In this document: positions 7,610 through 14,070 of the stretch, piece after piece | How the letters are laid out: the number at the start of each line of letters is the position of its first letter | Numbering within the stretch: the stretch's first letter is position 1 | Assembly: GCA_946620335.1 (NCBI GenBank) | Contig: CAMONF010000185.1 | Location: forward strand, 1 to 14,070 | Length of the DNA: 14,070 nucleotides | Direction of reading: 5' to 3' | From: an uncultured Clostridia bacterium | Lineage (GTDB): Bacteria; Bacillota; Clostridia; Lachnospirales; Lachnospiraceae | Translations under genes and position numbers: made by a program | Notes under the pieces: generated by a model | Database searches by the model: none | Seen by the model: only the letters and a program-made list of their open reading frames with translations | Told to the model about the DNA's origin: nothing

Positions 7610-7630
7610 TATGCTGTTTTTGGCAGGACT

Positions 7631-8152
7631 TCAGCCCTTCTGGAAGGCCTTGTCCGCCTCGAGGATTTCCTGTACGATCTCCTCAGTCGTCTTGCCGTCG
7701 GTCGCGATGATCACATCCGCCACCTTCTTGTAGGCCGGTTCCCGCTCACTGAGCATCTTGTCGACCCGCTCCGTCAGGTCTCCGCTCTTCAGCCAGGAGC
7801 TCTTGTCGCCCTTCCTGAGCCGTTCGAGAATGACAGGCTTGCCCGCCTTGAGGTAATAGACCTTGCCCAGCTTTTTGAGGTAGGCCTCGTTCTGGGGCAT
7901 AGTGGCAAGACCGCTTCCCAGAAGCACGACGGAACGTTCATGAAGCTCCAGAAGATCTGCCAGTATGCAGGTCTCCATGGCACGATAATAAACTTCACCA
8001 TAGTGATCGTAGATCTCGGCGGGCTTCATTTTCAGCTTCGTAGATACGCGTTTGTCGATGTTGATCAGCGGGAGCTGAAGCTCTCTCGCCAGTGCCTTAC
8101 CGACTGTACTCTTACCCGAACCCATAAATCCTTCAATAATAATATGGTTCAT
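7631..8152 (-). CDS. aroK: Shikimate kinase, divergent
   Basis: Shikimate kinase phosphorylates the 3-hydroxyl of shikimate with ATP. This 173-residue product has the NMP-kinase fold signals: Walker A GFMGSGKS (8-15), Asp33 in INIDKRV, Arg57 in GEVYYRAMET, and the C-terminal REPAYKKVADVII segment with its lid-side arginine. It deviates at two usual signatures. The GGG loop reads LGSG, and the RPLL-type lid segment that normally carries the ATP-contacting arginine reads KSSWLKSGD. I recall similar sequences annotated as shikimate kinase in Lachnospiraceae, so this may be a lineage variant. The pairing with aroD supports the pathway role. GGGAG lies 7 nt before the ATG at 8152, and a strong promoter is at 8206-8234. 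Confidence 0.85.
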   Translation of the reverse strand: MNHIIIEGFMGSGKSTVGKALARELQLPLINIDKRVSTKLKMKPAEIYDHYGEVYYRAMETCILADLLELHERSVVLLGSGLATMPQNEAYLKKLGKVYYLKAGKPVILERLRKGDKSSWLKSGDLTERVDKMLSEREPAYKKVADVIIATDGKTTEEIVQEILEADKAFQKG

Positions 8153-8205
8153 TCTTATCTCCCTTTTCTTACCGGCCCCCCTCTATGACCAGGCTTCATA
8201 CGTAT

Positions 8206-8234
8206 ATTATAGGAGTCTCACGTCAATTTCTCAA
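8206..8234 (-). promoter_or_regulatory. SigA-type promoter of aroK-aroD
   Basis: Minus strand: TTGAGA (8229-8234), 17-nt spacer, TATAAT (8206-8211). This is near-consensus and lies about 55 nt upstream of the aroK ATG. It sits in the gap after the C39-like peptidase gene, which has no terminator in this gap, so read-through from that gene is also possible. Confidence 0.85.
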
Positions 8235-8254
8235 GATATCATTTGGAACTTGCG

Positions 8255-8887
8255 CTATTGCCCGTCGGCAATGCTCATGAGGAGAACACTCCGCCCCTTT
8301 CCTCCTGTCATCGCGGAGAGCATTTCCTGAAAGGTGCCCCGGACAAAAGCCGCGCGGGAGCGGCTGTCCAGGTTATGGACCGCAAAGCCCTCCCCCTGCC
8401 TCGTCAGGCAGACATAGTGGAGGTTGATCCGTTTTTTCCGGTCAAAGTGAAAGAGTAAAATGAAAACATCGCCCCGAGAGAGCATCCAATCGAACCCGGC
8501 CTCCTCCGTGGAAATGACCACCGAAAGGCCCTGCCGGACCAGCAGGTCCCGGATCGCATAAGGTGACGTGCCGCCCGCCCCGAGGAACACAGCCCCATCT
8601 CCGGCCAGCTCCCGGACCACGTCCGGCAAAAAAGCCGGTCGCCCCAGGGCATACAGGGCATTGGCGGCCGCGATGGGCCCGCAGCCGGACCACCGGACTG
8701 TGGCTGCGCCGTAGCGGAGGTCTCCCTGCCGCTCCTGGTCCTCGATGAAGCCGGGCGCCGTGCGTCCCCCGGTCCGCTCGAGGAAATGTCTCACGTTGCC
8801 TTCGTGGCTGCGCCTTCCCGGCCCGGGCAGATGCCGGCCGACCCTCCGGCTGCCTTCCATGATGAAGAGCAAAGCCTTACTCAGCAT
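8255..8887 (-). CDS. C39-like (papain-fold) cysteine peptidase, cytosolic
   Basis: The 210-residue product has the signature of a C39-like/papain-fold peptidase: SGCGPIAAANALYALG with nucleophile Cys69, a GTSPYAIRDLL segment, His157 in NLHYVCL, and Asn172 or Asp174 in VHNLDS as the third catalytic residue. The N-terminal ~55 residues are Arg/Gly-rich and unfamiliar. There is no signal peptide, transmembrane helix or ABC domain, so it is not a bacteriocin exporter. The start is uncertain: ATG at 8887 has only a weak upstream AGG, and an in-frame ATG lies at 8860. The promoter at 8963-8991 supports the longer form. Substrate unknown. It is flanked by unrelated housekeeping and surface genes, so context gives no clue. 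Confidence 0.8.
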   Translation of the reverse strand: MLSKALLFIMEGSRRVGRHLPGPGRRSHEGNVRHFLERTGGRTAPGFIEDQERQGDLRYGAATVRWSGCGPIAAANALYALGRPAFLPDVVRELAGDGAVFLGAGGTSPYAIRDLLVRQGLSVVISTEEAGFDWMLSRGDVFILLFHFDRKKRINLHYVCLTRQGEGFAVHNLDSRSRAAFVRGTFQEMLSAMTGGKGRSVLLMSIADGQ

Positions 8888-8908
8888 AGCGCAGGTGCCT
8901 GTCTTTCC

Positions 8909-8926
8909 GGGTGTCCTGAGACACCC
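8909..8926. promoter_or_regulatory. Perfect hairpin in the peptidase leader
   Basis: GGGTGTC and GACACCC form a 7-bp perfect stem around CTGA. It lies between the predicted transcription start (about 8956) and the peptidase ATG at 8887. There is no T-tract. It could be an operator, a translational control stem, or a remnant of a repetitive palindrome. Confidence 0.5.
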
Positions 8927-8962
8927 CCTGAGTCACTGAAATACCACTGCTTCTGTCTTATT

Positions 8963-8991
8963 ATCATAGCATACCGGGCATTTTTTCTCAA
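8963..8991 (-). promoter_or_regulatory. SigA-type promoter of the C39-like peptidase gene
   Basis: Minus strand: TTGAGA (8986-8991), 17-nt spacer, TATGAT (8963-8968), with TGC directly before the -10 (extended -10). This places transcription start near 8956, about 70 nt upstream of the ATG at 8887. Confidence 0.8.
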
Positions 8992-9011
8992 CCCGGTCCT
9001 TCCATGGCTGA

Positions 9012-9047
9012 AAAGTGGGAATGAGGGACGGTTCCTTTTCCCACTTT
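9012..9047 (+). repeat. Palindromic unit A
   Basis: The unit begins AAAGTGGGAATGAGGGACGG and ends TTCCCACTTT. Outer arms AAAGTGGGA/TCCCACTTT pair perfectly, and the inner AGGGA/TTCCT can pair with one G-U. It is identical to unit D over the shared length. Confidence 0.9.
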
Positions 9048-9063
9048 CCTTGAGGCTGGGATG

Positions 9064-9102
9064 GAAAATGGGAATGAGGGACGGTTCCTTTTCCCACTTT
9101 TC
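9064..9102 (+). repeat. Palindromic unit B
   Basis: Same core as unit A, but with one G-to-A change in the left arm (AAAATGGGA). That creates an A-C mismatch in its own hairpin. Its 39 bp are exactly the reverse complement of unit C. Confidence 0.9.
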
Positions 9103-9109
9103 ATAAAAT

Positions 9110-9148
9110 GAAAAGTGGGAAAAGGAACCGTCCCTCATTCCCATTTTC
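9110..9148 (-). repeat. Palindromic unit C
   Basis: Exact 39-bp inverted copy of unit B, carrying the same arm substitution. The pair therefore arose together, by inverted duplication or gene conversion. Confidence 0.9.
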
Positions 9149-9159
9149 TCTCTTTCCCT

Positions 9160-9200
9160 CCTCAAAAAGTGGGAAAAGGAACCGTCCCTCATTCCCACTT
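9160..9200 (-). terminator. Probable terminator of the algI-algJ-like operon, formed by repeat unit D
   Basis: Read on the minus strand, AAGTGGGAA pairs with TTCCCACTT (17-nt interior that can itself partly pair) and the stem runs into a TTTTT stretch. The shape fits an intrinsic terminator. The stem includes the stop codon, which is unusual because ribosomes finishing the gene would cover it. Confidence 0.45.
9164..9200 (-). repeat. Palindromic unit D, overlapping the end of the AlgJ-like gene
   Basis: Minus-strand copy matching unit A. Its first bases, AAG TGG GAA TGA, are the last three codons (Lys-Trp-Glu) and stop of the AlgJ-like gene. On the minus strand the hairpin is followed by TTTTT. 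Confidence 0.9.
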
Positions 9201-10385
9201 GCTCCCATATTCAGTATTATCTTTAAGCAGCTCCACCAACTCCGTATAGGCAAACCCCGGCGCCGTCACGAACCGCTCGCAGGTCTCATAGATCACTATA
9301 TCCGGATGGTGGGTCTTAAAATACTCCACGATGACCTCATCCGAGGCCCTGTCGATAATGGAAACATGGGCAAAGTGCCTGGGCAGGACCCTGGCCGTGG
9401 CCAGGACCAGCCGGAAGGAGTCACCGATATAGAGCACCTCGCGGGGATCCGGCGCATTGGAATCGTAGCGGAAGGCAATTCCCAGCCTGGTATCCTTGTC
9501 AATCACACTCTCTCCCTGCACGATTTCGACCTCCGGTCGGAAATTGACCGGGACATATTCGATATCGTCCATGCAGGAATCCTGCAGCCCCAGCATCATG
9601 GCCAGATCCACAAAGATGCAGGGCGTCTTCTCCTCGAATTCGATTCCGGCCACATCGTCCGTCTCCGCCCCCACAGCCTCAAGGACCGGCTGGATGCCCG
9701 CGATGGCACCCGCCCGGTTCCAGTGGGTGTCGTATTTGTAATAGAGCTGACGGTTTTCCTTGCAGGCCCGCAGATAATCCAGTGGATAGACCATGACCGC
9801 GTCGGTATGGCGGCGCACATAGTCGGCCAGCTGACGGGCTCTGGTATAGTCTGTCACGTGCCGCCGGTAGGTTTCCGGCAGATATTCGTCGTAGACCTGC
9901 TCCTTATTAGGTACGATGAAGGAGACAAAGGCCGTCCCCCGCTCCTCAAAAAAGTCATCAACTGCTTCAAGCTTCTCCCCGGTCTCTTTCAGTTCCTCCT
10001 CGGTATACAGATTGCGGCCGAACATTTCCTGGATGGAGTCCTCGCCCCGGGTGCTGACGGTGTAATACATCCACCTGTCCACGCCGATGGTCACGCCGCT
10101 GAAGCCGCCGCTAAAGATCTCGTACATAGACCTGTAGCGTCCCAGTTCTATGTCGACCCGGGAGGTCATGGCCTTGATTTCATTTTTAAAGGGCACGCGG
10201 TCCATATAGAAGGCCTCCAGGCCCGAGGGAATATTGTCTATGTTGGAGACGGAGAACGCAGGCAGCTCGGCGTAGGCCCTCTTCTCATGGTTCTCCGTAT
10301 CAAAACAGCCGTAAAACCCGTAGTAAATGATGTTCGGCAGCAGGATGGCCAGCACGAACACCGCGATGAACACATTTTTCTTCAT
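9189..10385 (-). CDS. AlgJ/AlgX-like, DHHW family SGNH protein (putative polysaccharide O-acetyltransferase partner)
   Basis: The 398-residue product starts with a short basic segment and one hydrophobic helix (residues ~5-23), consistent with a membrane-anchored extracytoplasmic protein. The SGNH-type acetyl-transfer motifs are visible: Asp219-Thr-His221-Trp222 in YYKYDTHWN (the DHHW position, here DTHW) and Ser323 in YIGDSF. Family members receive acetyl groups from an MBOAT partner and place them on exported polysaccharides. The MBOAT gene lies 18 nt upstream, so the pair is very likely an operon. An AGGGGG lies 11 nt before the ATG at 10385. The C-terminal residues KWE and the stop are provided by a palindromic repeat, so the native C-terminus may have been altered. 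The acceptor polymer cannot be read from the sequence. Confidence 0.9.
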   Translation of the reverse strand: MKKNVFIAVFVLAILLPNIIYYGFYGCFDTENHEKRAYAELPAFSVSNIDNIPSGLEAFYMDRVPFKNEIKAMTSRVDIELGRYRSMYEIFSGGFSGVTIGVDRWMYYTVSTRGEDSIQEMFGRNLYTEEELKETGEKLEAVDDFFEERGTAFVSFIVPNKEQVYDEYLPETYRRHVTDYTRARQLADYVRRHTDAVMVYPLDYLRACKENRQLYYKYDTHWNRAGAIAGIQPVLEAVGAETDDVAGIEFEEKTPCIFVDLAMMLGLQDSCMDDIEYVPVNFRPEVEIVQGESVIDKDTRLGIAFRYDSNAPDPREVLYIGDSFRLVLATARVLPRHFAHVSIIDRASDEVIVEYFKTHHPDIVIYETCERFVTAPGFAYTELVELLKDNTEYGSKWE

Positions 10386-10403
10386 TGGATCATGAGCCCC
10401 CTC

Positions 10404-11798
10404 TCAGAACCGGAAATAGATAAAGGGATTGTAGAGCCCGCCCACGAGGAGCATGGCGCTGACCGCCAGGCAGACAAGGGAGAGGACCATACCCGGCAGG
10501 CTGACCTCCTTCTCGTCGAAGATCCGCCTCTCCAGCCCCGGAATTGCCGTCTGCAGGAAACCGCAGCTGAGGACAGCCAGGACCAGCACCAGCACAAGGC
10601 GCAGGGAAATCATATCGGGCAGGCTGTACTCACCGGGACGGAGAAGAAGCATGTGGACCAGATAATTGACGGAAGGTCGGAATATGCTGATCCGGAAAAA
10701 CACCCATCCCACCATGACCACCAGAAGGGTATAGATATGGTTCAGGATCTTCACCGGGTTCCTGTCGAGAATTTTTCCCAGGAAGACTCGCTCGAGGATC
10801 ATGAAAAAGCCGTGGAAAAGCCCCCAGAAAATGAAAGCAAAGCTGGCGCCGTGCCACAGACCGGTCAAAAAGAACACAATCCCCAGATTGATGTAGGTCC
10901 TTATTTTCCCCTTCCTGTTGCCGCCGAGGGGGATATAAACATACTCGCGGAACCAGGTGGACAGAGATATATGCCACCGCCGCCAGAACTCCCGGACCGA
11001 ACCGGCGATATAGGGATAGCGGAAGTTCTCGCTGAAATGAAACCCGAACATGCGCCCCAGACCGATGGCCATGTCCGAGTAGCCGGAGAAGTCGTAGTAG
11101 ATCTGAAAGGTGTACAGAATCGTCCCGAGCCAGAGGGTTGCCCCGGAGAAGGTCCCGATCTCCGCATTAAAGATCATGTCCGCATATTCAGCCAGAATGT
11201 TGGAGAGAATGACCTTCTTTCCCAGGCCGCAACAGAACCGTTTAACGCCGTAGGCGACCTCGTCCCTGCTGATTTTCCTTTCCCGGATTTCGTCGGCGAC
11301 CTCCGTGTAGCGGACGATGGGGCCGGCGACCAGCTGCGGAAAGAGGGACACGTAAAGAAGCACCGTCAGATAGTTCCGGCAGGGCTTCACCTGCCCGCGG
11401 TACACGTCGATGGCATAGGACATGGCCTGGAAGGTGAAAAAGGAAATGCCCAGGGGCATGATGACTTCGCGCGGGGTGAAGCTCTCCATTCTGAGAAGCC
11501 TTGAGATGATCAGGAGCAAAAAATTGAAATACTTATAATACCCCAGGATCAGCAGGTTCGCCGTGATGCCCGCCGCAAGCGCCGCCTTTCCGAAACGCTC
11601 CACAGCGAGCGCTGTGACGAAGTTTATGAAAACCACAAGGAGCATGAGAAAAATATAGACAGGCTCTCCCCATGCGTAAAAAATGAGAGAAGCGATGAGC
11701 AGTACCGCGTTCTTCGCCCGTATGCCCGGCACTGCCCAGTACAGGACGAGCACGAGCGGCAGAAAGACCCACAGAAATACCATGGAACTGAATAACAT
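10404..11798 (-). CDS. MBOAT family O-acyltransferase, AlgI type
   Basis: The 464-residue multi-pass membrane protein fits the AlgI/DltB/PatA branch of MBOAT acyltransferases, which move acetyl (or D-alanyl) groups across the membrane to an extracellular acceptor system. The evidence is repeated hydrophobic helices from the start (MLFSSMVFLWVFLPLVLVLY), PLGISFFTFQ (115-124), the hallmark WRRWHISLSTWFREYVYIPLGGN-type motif (272-294, His276), and the catalytic-type His316 in LTGLWHGASF. It is close to the usual length for the family. An AAGGGG lies about 10 nt before the ATG at 11798, and a near-consensus promoter precedes it. The downstream partner is a DHHW/AlgJ-like gene rather than dltA/C/D, so polysaccharide O-acetylation is more likely than teichoic-acid alanylation. 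Confidence 0.95.
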   Translation of the reverse strand: MLFSSMVFLWVFLPLVLVLYWAVPGIRAKNAVLLIASLIFYAWGEPVYIFLMLLVVFINFVTALAVERFGKAALAAGITANLLILGYYKYFNFLLLIISRLLRMESFTPREVIMPLGISFFTFQAMSYAIDVYRGQVKPCRNYLTVLLYVSLFPQLVAGPIVRYTEVADEIRERKISRDEVAYGVKRFCCGLGKKVILSNILAEYADMIFNAEIGTFSGATLWLGTILYTFQIYYDFSGYSDMAIGLGRMFGFHFSENFRYPYIAGSVREFWRRWHISLSTWFREYVYIPLGGNRKGKIRTYINLGIVFFLTGLWHGASFAFIFWGLFHGFFMILERVFLGKILDRNPVKILNHIYTLLVVMVGWVFFRISIFRPSVNYLVHMLLLRPGEYSLPDMISLRLVLVLVLAVLSCGFLQTAIPGLERRIFDEKEVSLPGMVLSLVCLAVSAMLLVGGLYNPFIYFRF

Positions 11799-11848
11799 GA
11801 TGAAGTATCCCCTTGATGTCAGAATTGTGTCATAAAACAGTCCCAGTC

Positions 11849-11877
11849 ATTATACTTCCCTTTAGTTTCTATTTCAA
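11849..11877 (-). promoter_or_regulatory. SigA-type promoter of the MBOAT-AlgJ-like operon
   Basis: Minus strand: TTGAAA (11872-11877), 17-nt spacer, TATAAT (11849-11854). It is close to consensus, giving a leader of about 45 nt before the ATG at 11798. It is divergent from the tex promoter. Confidence 0.88.
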
Positions 11878-11962
11878 CGCACTATTTGTTTCTTAAGGCT
11901 ACTTATTGGTGGCGAAGAAGCCAGTCTTTTTCCCAGGGGTATACACGAAGCGCCATTCTTTA

Positions 11963-11971
11963 TGGTACAAT
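11963..11971 (+). promoter_or_regulatory. Candidate extended -10 promoter of tex
   Basis: TGG followed by TACAAT (11966-11971) makes an extended -10. The -35 region is poor (TACACG at 11942-11947, 18-nt spacer). Transcription would start near 11978, about 50 nt before the tex ATG. Confidence 0.55.
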
Positions 11972-12027
11972 AGACCTGCTGTCGGTCTGCCGGCAGCGCT
12001 CATCACAGGAAGAAAAGGATACAGAAC

Positions 12028-14070
12028 ATGAACATTGCAAAAACCATCGCAGATGAGCTTGGCATAAAAGTCTCCCAGGTGGAGGCCGTCATTGACCTGG
12101 TCGACGAGGGCAAGACGATTCCCTTCATAGCCAGATACCGCAAGGAAGCCCACGGCGGCTTAAATGACGAACAGCTGAGAAATCTGGACACCCGCCTGAC
12201 CTATCTGAGGAACCTCGACGAGCGCCGGGCCGCCATCCTCGCCTCCATTGAGGAGCAGGGAAAGCTCACGGCAGCCCTCAAAAAGCAGCTGGAGGAGGCG
12301 GCCACCCTGGTCGCCCTGGAGGACCTCTACCGGCCCTACAAACAGAAGCGCCGCACCCGGGCCATGATTGCCCGCGAGAAGGGACTGGAAGGCCTTGCCC
12401 GGCACATTCTCTCCCCCGACGCCAAGGAGCCCGTGGAGAAGGTGGCCGCCGGGTATGTCAGTGAGGAAAAAGGCGTGGCCTCTGTGGCAGACGCCATCGC
12501 CATGGCCGAGGACATCATCGCGGAGATGGTCTCCGACAGCGCCGCCTTCCGCACCTTCATCCGTGAAAAGACCCTTGCCCGGGGCACCATCGTCTCGGAG
12601 GCCAAGGATGACAAGGCCGCCTCCGTCTACGAGAACTATTACCACTACGAGGAGCCCCTCTCCCGCCTGCCCGGTCACCGCGTCCTGGCCCTGAACCGCG
12701 GCGAAAAGGAGAAGGTCCTCACCGTCAAGGTCAAGGCCCCGGAGGATGAGATCCTCCGCTACCTGAACTACCAGCTGGGCGTTGGCCGCAATGCCGTCAC
12801 CGACCGCTTCAAGGCGGAGGCCTGCGCGGACGCCTACAAGCGCCTCATCGCTCCCTCCGTGGAAAATGAAATCCGCTCCCAGATGACGGAGGACGCCGAG
12901 GAGAAGGCCATCGCCCTCTTCGGCAAGAACCTCTCCCAGCTCCTCCTCCAGCCGCCCGTGGCCGGCAAGACGGTCCTGGGCTGGGATCCGGCCTTCCGGA
13001 CCGGGTGCAAGCTGGCGGTGGTGGATGCCACAGGGAAAGTCCTGGATACGGTCGTCATTTACCCGACGGCGCCCCAGAACAAGGTGGAGGAGGCGAAGAA
13101 GACCCTACGCAGCCTGGTGGACAAGTACAAGGTGGACGTCATCTCCCTGGGCAACGGCACCGCCTCCCGGGAGTCCGAACAGGTCATCGTCGGCTTCATC
13201 AAGGACCTGGGCAAGCCCCTCTCCTACGCCATCGTGAACGAAGCGGGCGCCTCCGTCTATTCGGCCAGCGCCCTGGCCACCGAGGAATTCCCGAATTTTG
13301 ACGTGGGACAGCGGTCGGCCGCCTCCATCGCCCGGCGGCTCCAGGATCCCCTGGCGGAGCTGGTCAAGATCGATCCCCGGGCCATCGGCGTCGGCCAGTA
13401 CCAGCACGACATGAACCAGACCAGACTGGGCCAGGCCCTGACGGCTGTCGTCGAGGACTGCGTGAACGGAGTCGGAGTGGATGTCAACACGGCGTCCGCG
13501 CCGCTTTTGGGCTATATTTCCGGCATCAACAAGACCATCGCGAAGAACATCGTGGCATACCGGGACGAGAACGGCCCCTTCAAGAGCCGCCGGGACCTCC
13601 TCAAGGTGCCGAAGCTCGGGCCCAAGGCCTACGAGCTCTCCGCCGGCTTCCTCCGGATCCGCGGAGGCAAGGAAGCCCTGGACATGACCGCCGTCCACCC
13701 GGAGAGCTACCCGGCCGCCAGACAGCTCCTCGCGATGAGCGGCTGCCGCGACGAGGACATCGCCGAAGGGCACACAGAGCATTTGACCTCCTTCCTCAAG
13801 GGGCGTGACCGGGAGCGGCTGGCCGAGGAGCTCGGCATCGGCAGCTTTACCCTGGCCGACATCATCGAGGAGCTGAAAAAACCGGGCCGCGACCCGCGCT
13901 CGGAAGCCCAGGGGCCGGTCTTACGGACCGACGTGCTTGCCATCGAGGACCTGAAGGAAGGCATGGTCTTAAAGGGCACCGTGCGGAACGTCATCGATTT
14001 CGGCGCCTTCGTGGACATCGGCGTCCACCAGGACGGACTGGTCCACATCTCCCAGATGGCCGACAAGTTC
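12028..14070 (+). CDS. tex: Tex family RNA-binding transcription accessory protein (C-terminus outside window)
   Basis: Tex is a conserved nucleic-acid-binding protein linked to transcription and RNA metabolism. Of the usual ~720 residues, 681 are present. The order is that of Tex: N-terminal helical region starting MNIAKTIADELGIKVSQVEAV with IPFIARYRKEAHGGL and LEDLYRPYKQKRRTRA, a YqgF/RNase H-like domain (~313-450; GWDPAFRTGCKLAVVD, ISLGNGTASRE), helix-hairpin-helix DNA-binding motifs (~478-548; GVGVDVNTASAPLL, LLKVPKLGPKA), and the start of an S1 domain (~642 onward; VIDFGAFVDIGVHQDGLVHISQM). The rest of the S1 domain lies beyond the edge. The ATG at 12028 has AAAAGGA about 8 nt upstream. 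It is the only plus-strand gene here. Confidence 0.97.
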   Translation, partial: MNIAKTIADELGIKVSQVEAVIDLVDEGKTIPFIARYRKEAHGGLNDEQLRNLDTRLTYLRNLDERRAAILASIEEQGKLTAALKKQLEEAATLVALEDLYRPYKQKRRTRAMIAREKGLEGLARHILSPDAKEPVEKVAAGYVSEEKGVASVADAIAMAEDIIAEMVSDSAAFRTFIREKTLARGTIVSEAKDDKAASVYENYYHYEEPLSRLPGHRVLALNRGEKEKVLTVKVKAPEDEILRYLNYQLGVGRNAVTDRFKAEACADAYKRLIAPSVENEIRSQMTEDAEEKAIALFGKNLSQLLLQPPVAGKTVLGWDPAFRTGCKLAVVDATGKVLDTVVIYPTAPQNKVEEAKKTLRSLVDKYKVDVISLGNGTASRESEQVIVGFIKDLGKPLSYAIVNEAGASVYSASALATEEFPNFDVGQRSAASIARRLQDPLAELVKIDPRAIGVGQYQHDMNQTRLGQALTAVVEDCVNGVGVDVNTASAPLLGYISGINKTIAKNIVAYRDENGPFKSRRDLLKVPKLGPKAYELSAGFLRIRGGKEALDMTAVHPESYPAARQLLAMSGCRDEDIAEGHTEHLTSFLKGRDRERLAEELGIGSFTLADIIEELKKPGRDPRSEAQGPVLRTDVLAIEDLKEGMVLKGTVRNVIDFGAFVDIGVHQDGLVHISQMADKF

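Larger units (their letters stand above)
9012..9200. repeat. 189-bp inverted repeat made of four palindromic units
   Basis: Two units in plus orientation (A, B) face two in minus orientation (C, D). The block is symmetric about position 9106 with a 7-bp centre (ATAAAAT, 9103-9109). The arms 9012-9102 and 9110-9200 are colinear: A mirrors D and B mirrors C. The units are nearly identical while the 16-nt spacers between A-B and C-D have diverged. This is the layout expected of REP/BIME-like or miniature inverted-repeat elements. No transposase gene is nearby. Confidence 0.92.

Noticed and set aside
6671..8188. A 505-codon plus-strand open frame across aroD and aroK
   Set aside because: It covers two genes with intact active-site motifs on the other strand, and it has no recognisable domain.
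8881..9198. A minus-strand frame through the repeat block (repeated GMRDGSFSHF)
   Set aside because: The peptide repetition just reflects the palindromic DNA units, and the frame overlaps the promoter and leader of the peptidase gene.
9012..9200. A CRISPR array
   Set aside because: The units are in opposite orientations, the spacers are only about 16 and 7 nt, and no cas gene is present. The symmetry is that of an inverted-repeat element.
9108..11504. A 798-codon plus-strand open frame spanning the AlgJ-like and MBOAT genes
   Set aside because: The minus strand has two well-conserved families with motifs, ribosome sites and a promoter. The plus translation is His/Gln/Asp-rich with no domain resemblance and begins in the repeat block.

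Overview
The window looks like a GC-rich member of the Firmicutes, most likely a Lachnospiraceae-type Clostridia. This rests on a DUF5688 protein (a family I associate mainly with that group), a Gram-positive-style secreted protein with a fimbrial isopeptide domain and DUF7507-type repeats, AGGAGG ribosome sites, SigA-like promoters with 17-nt spacers, and an aroK-aroD-efp arrangement resembling the aro/efp neighbourhood of other Firmicutes. The assignment is an inference. No rRNA, tRNA, CRISPR array, transposase or phage gene was seen. Every gene is on the minus strand except the last, tex.

Layout, left to right. (1) 1-4566, minus: a very large secreted surface protein, cut by the window edge. 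It has a signal peptide, an N-terminal region, an isopeptide-pilin-like domain and at least seven ~115-residue repeats. The fourth repeat is interrupted by a ~280-residue Ala/Gly/Glu/Ser-rich insert. (2) 4587-5477, minus: a DUF5688 protein that starts 20 nt upstream of the surface protein, so the two probably form an operon. (3) 5782-6339, minus: efp (elongation factor P), with a clear intrinsic terminator and a ~170-nt leader holding a small ORF and palindromes. (4) 6725-7492 and 7631-8152, minus: aroD (type I 3-dehydroquinate dehydratase) and a divergent shikimate kinase. (5) 8255-8887, minus: a C39-like/papain-like cysteine peptidase with its own strong promoter. (6) 9012-9200: a 189-bp inverted-repeat block of four near-identical ~37-bp palindromic units. 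Its last unit supplies the final codons and stop of the next gene. (7) 9189-10385 and 10404-11798, minus: an AlgJ/DHHW-type SGNH protein and an AlgI-type MBOAT O-acyltransferase, probably an operon that O-acetylates an exported polysaccharide or wall polymer. (8) 12028-14070, plus: tex, divergent from the MBOAT gene and truncated at its C-terminal S1 domain.

Functionally the window mixes housekeeping genes (shikimate pathway, EF-P, Tex) with cell-surface genes (repeat adhesin, O-acetylation pair). The most unusual parts are the quadruple palindromic repeat block that overlaps a stop codon, the insert-interrupted adhesin with a hydrophobic island inside its disordered segment, the structured efp leader, and the shikimate kinase lacking several usual substrate-binding signatures.
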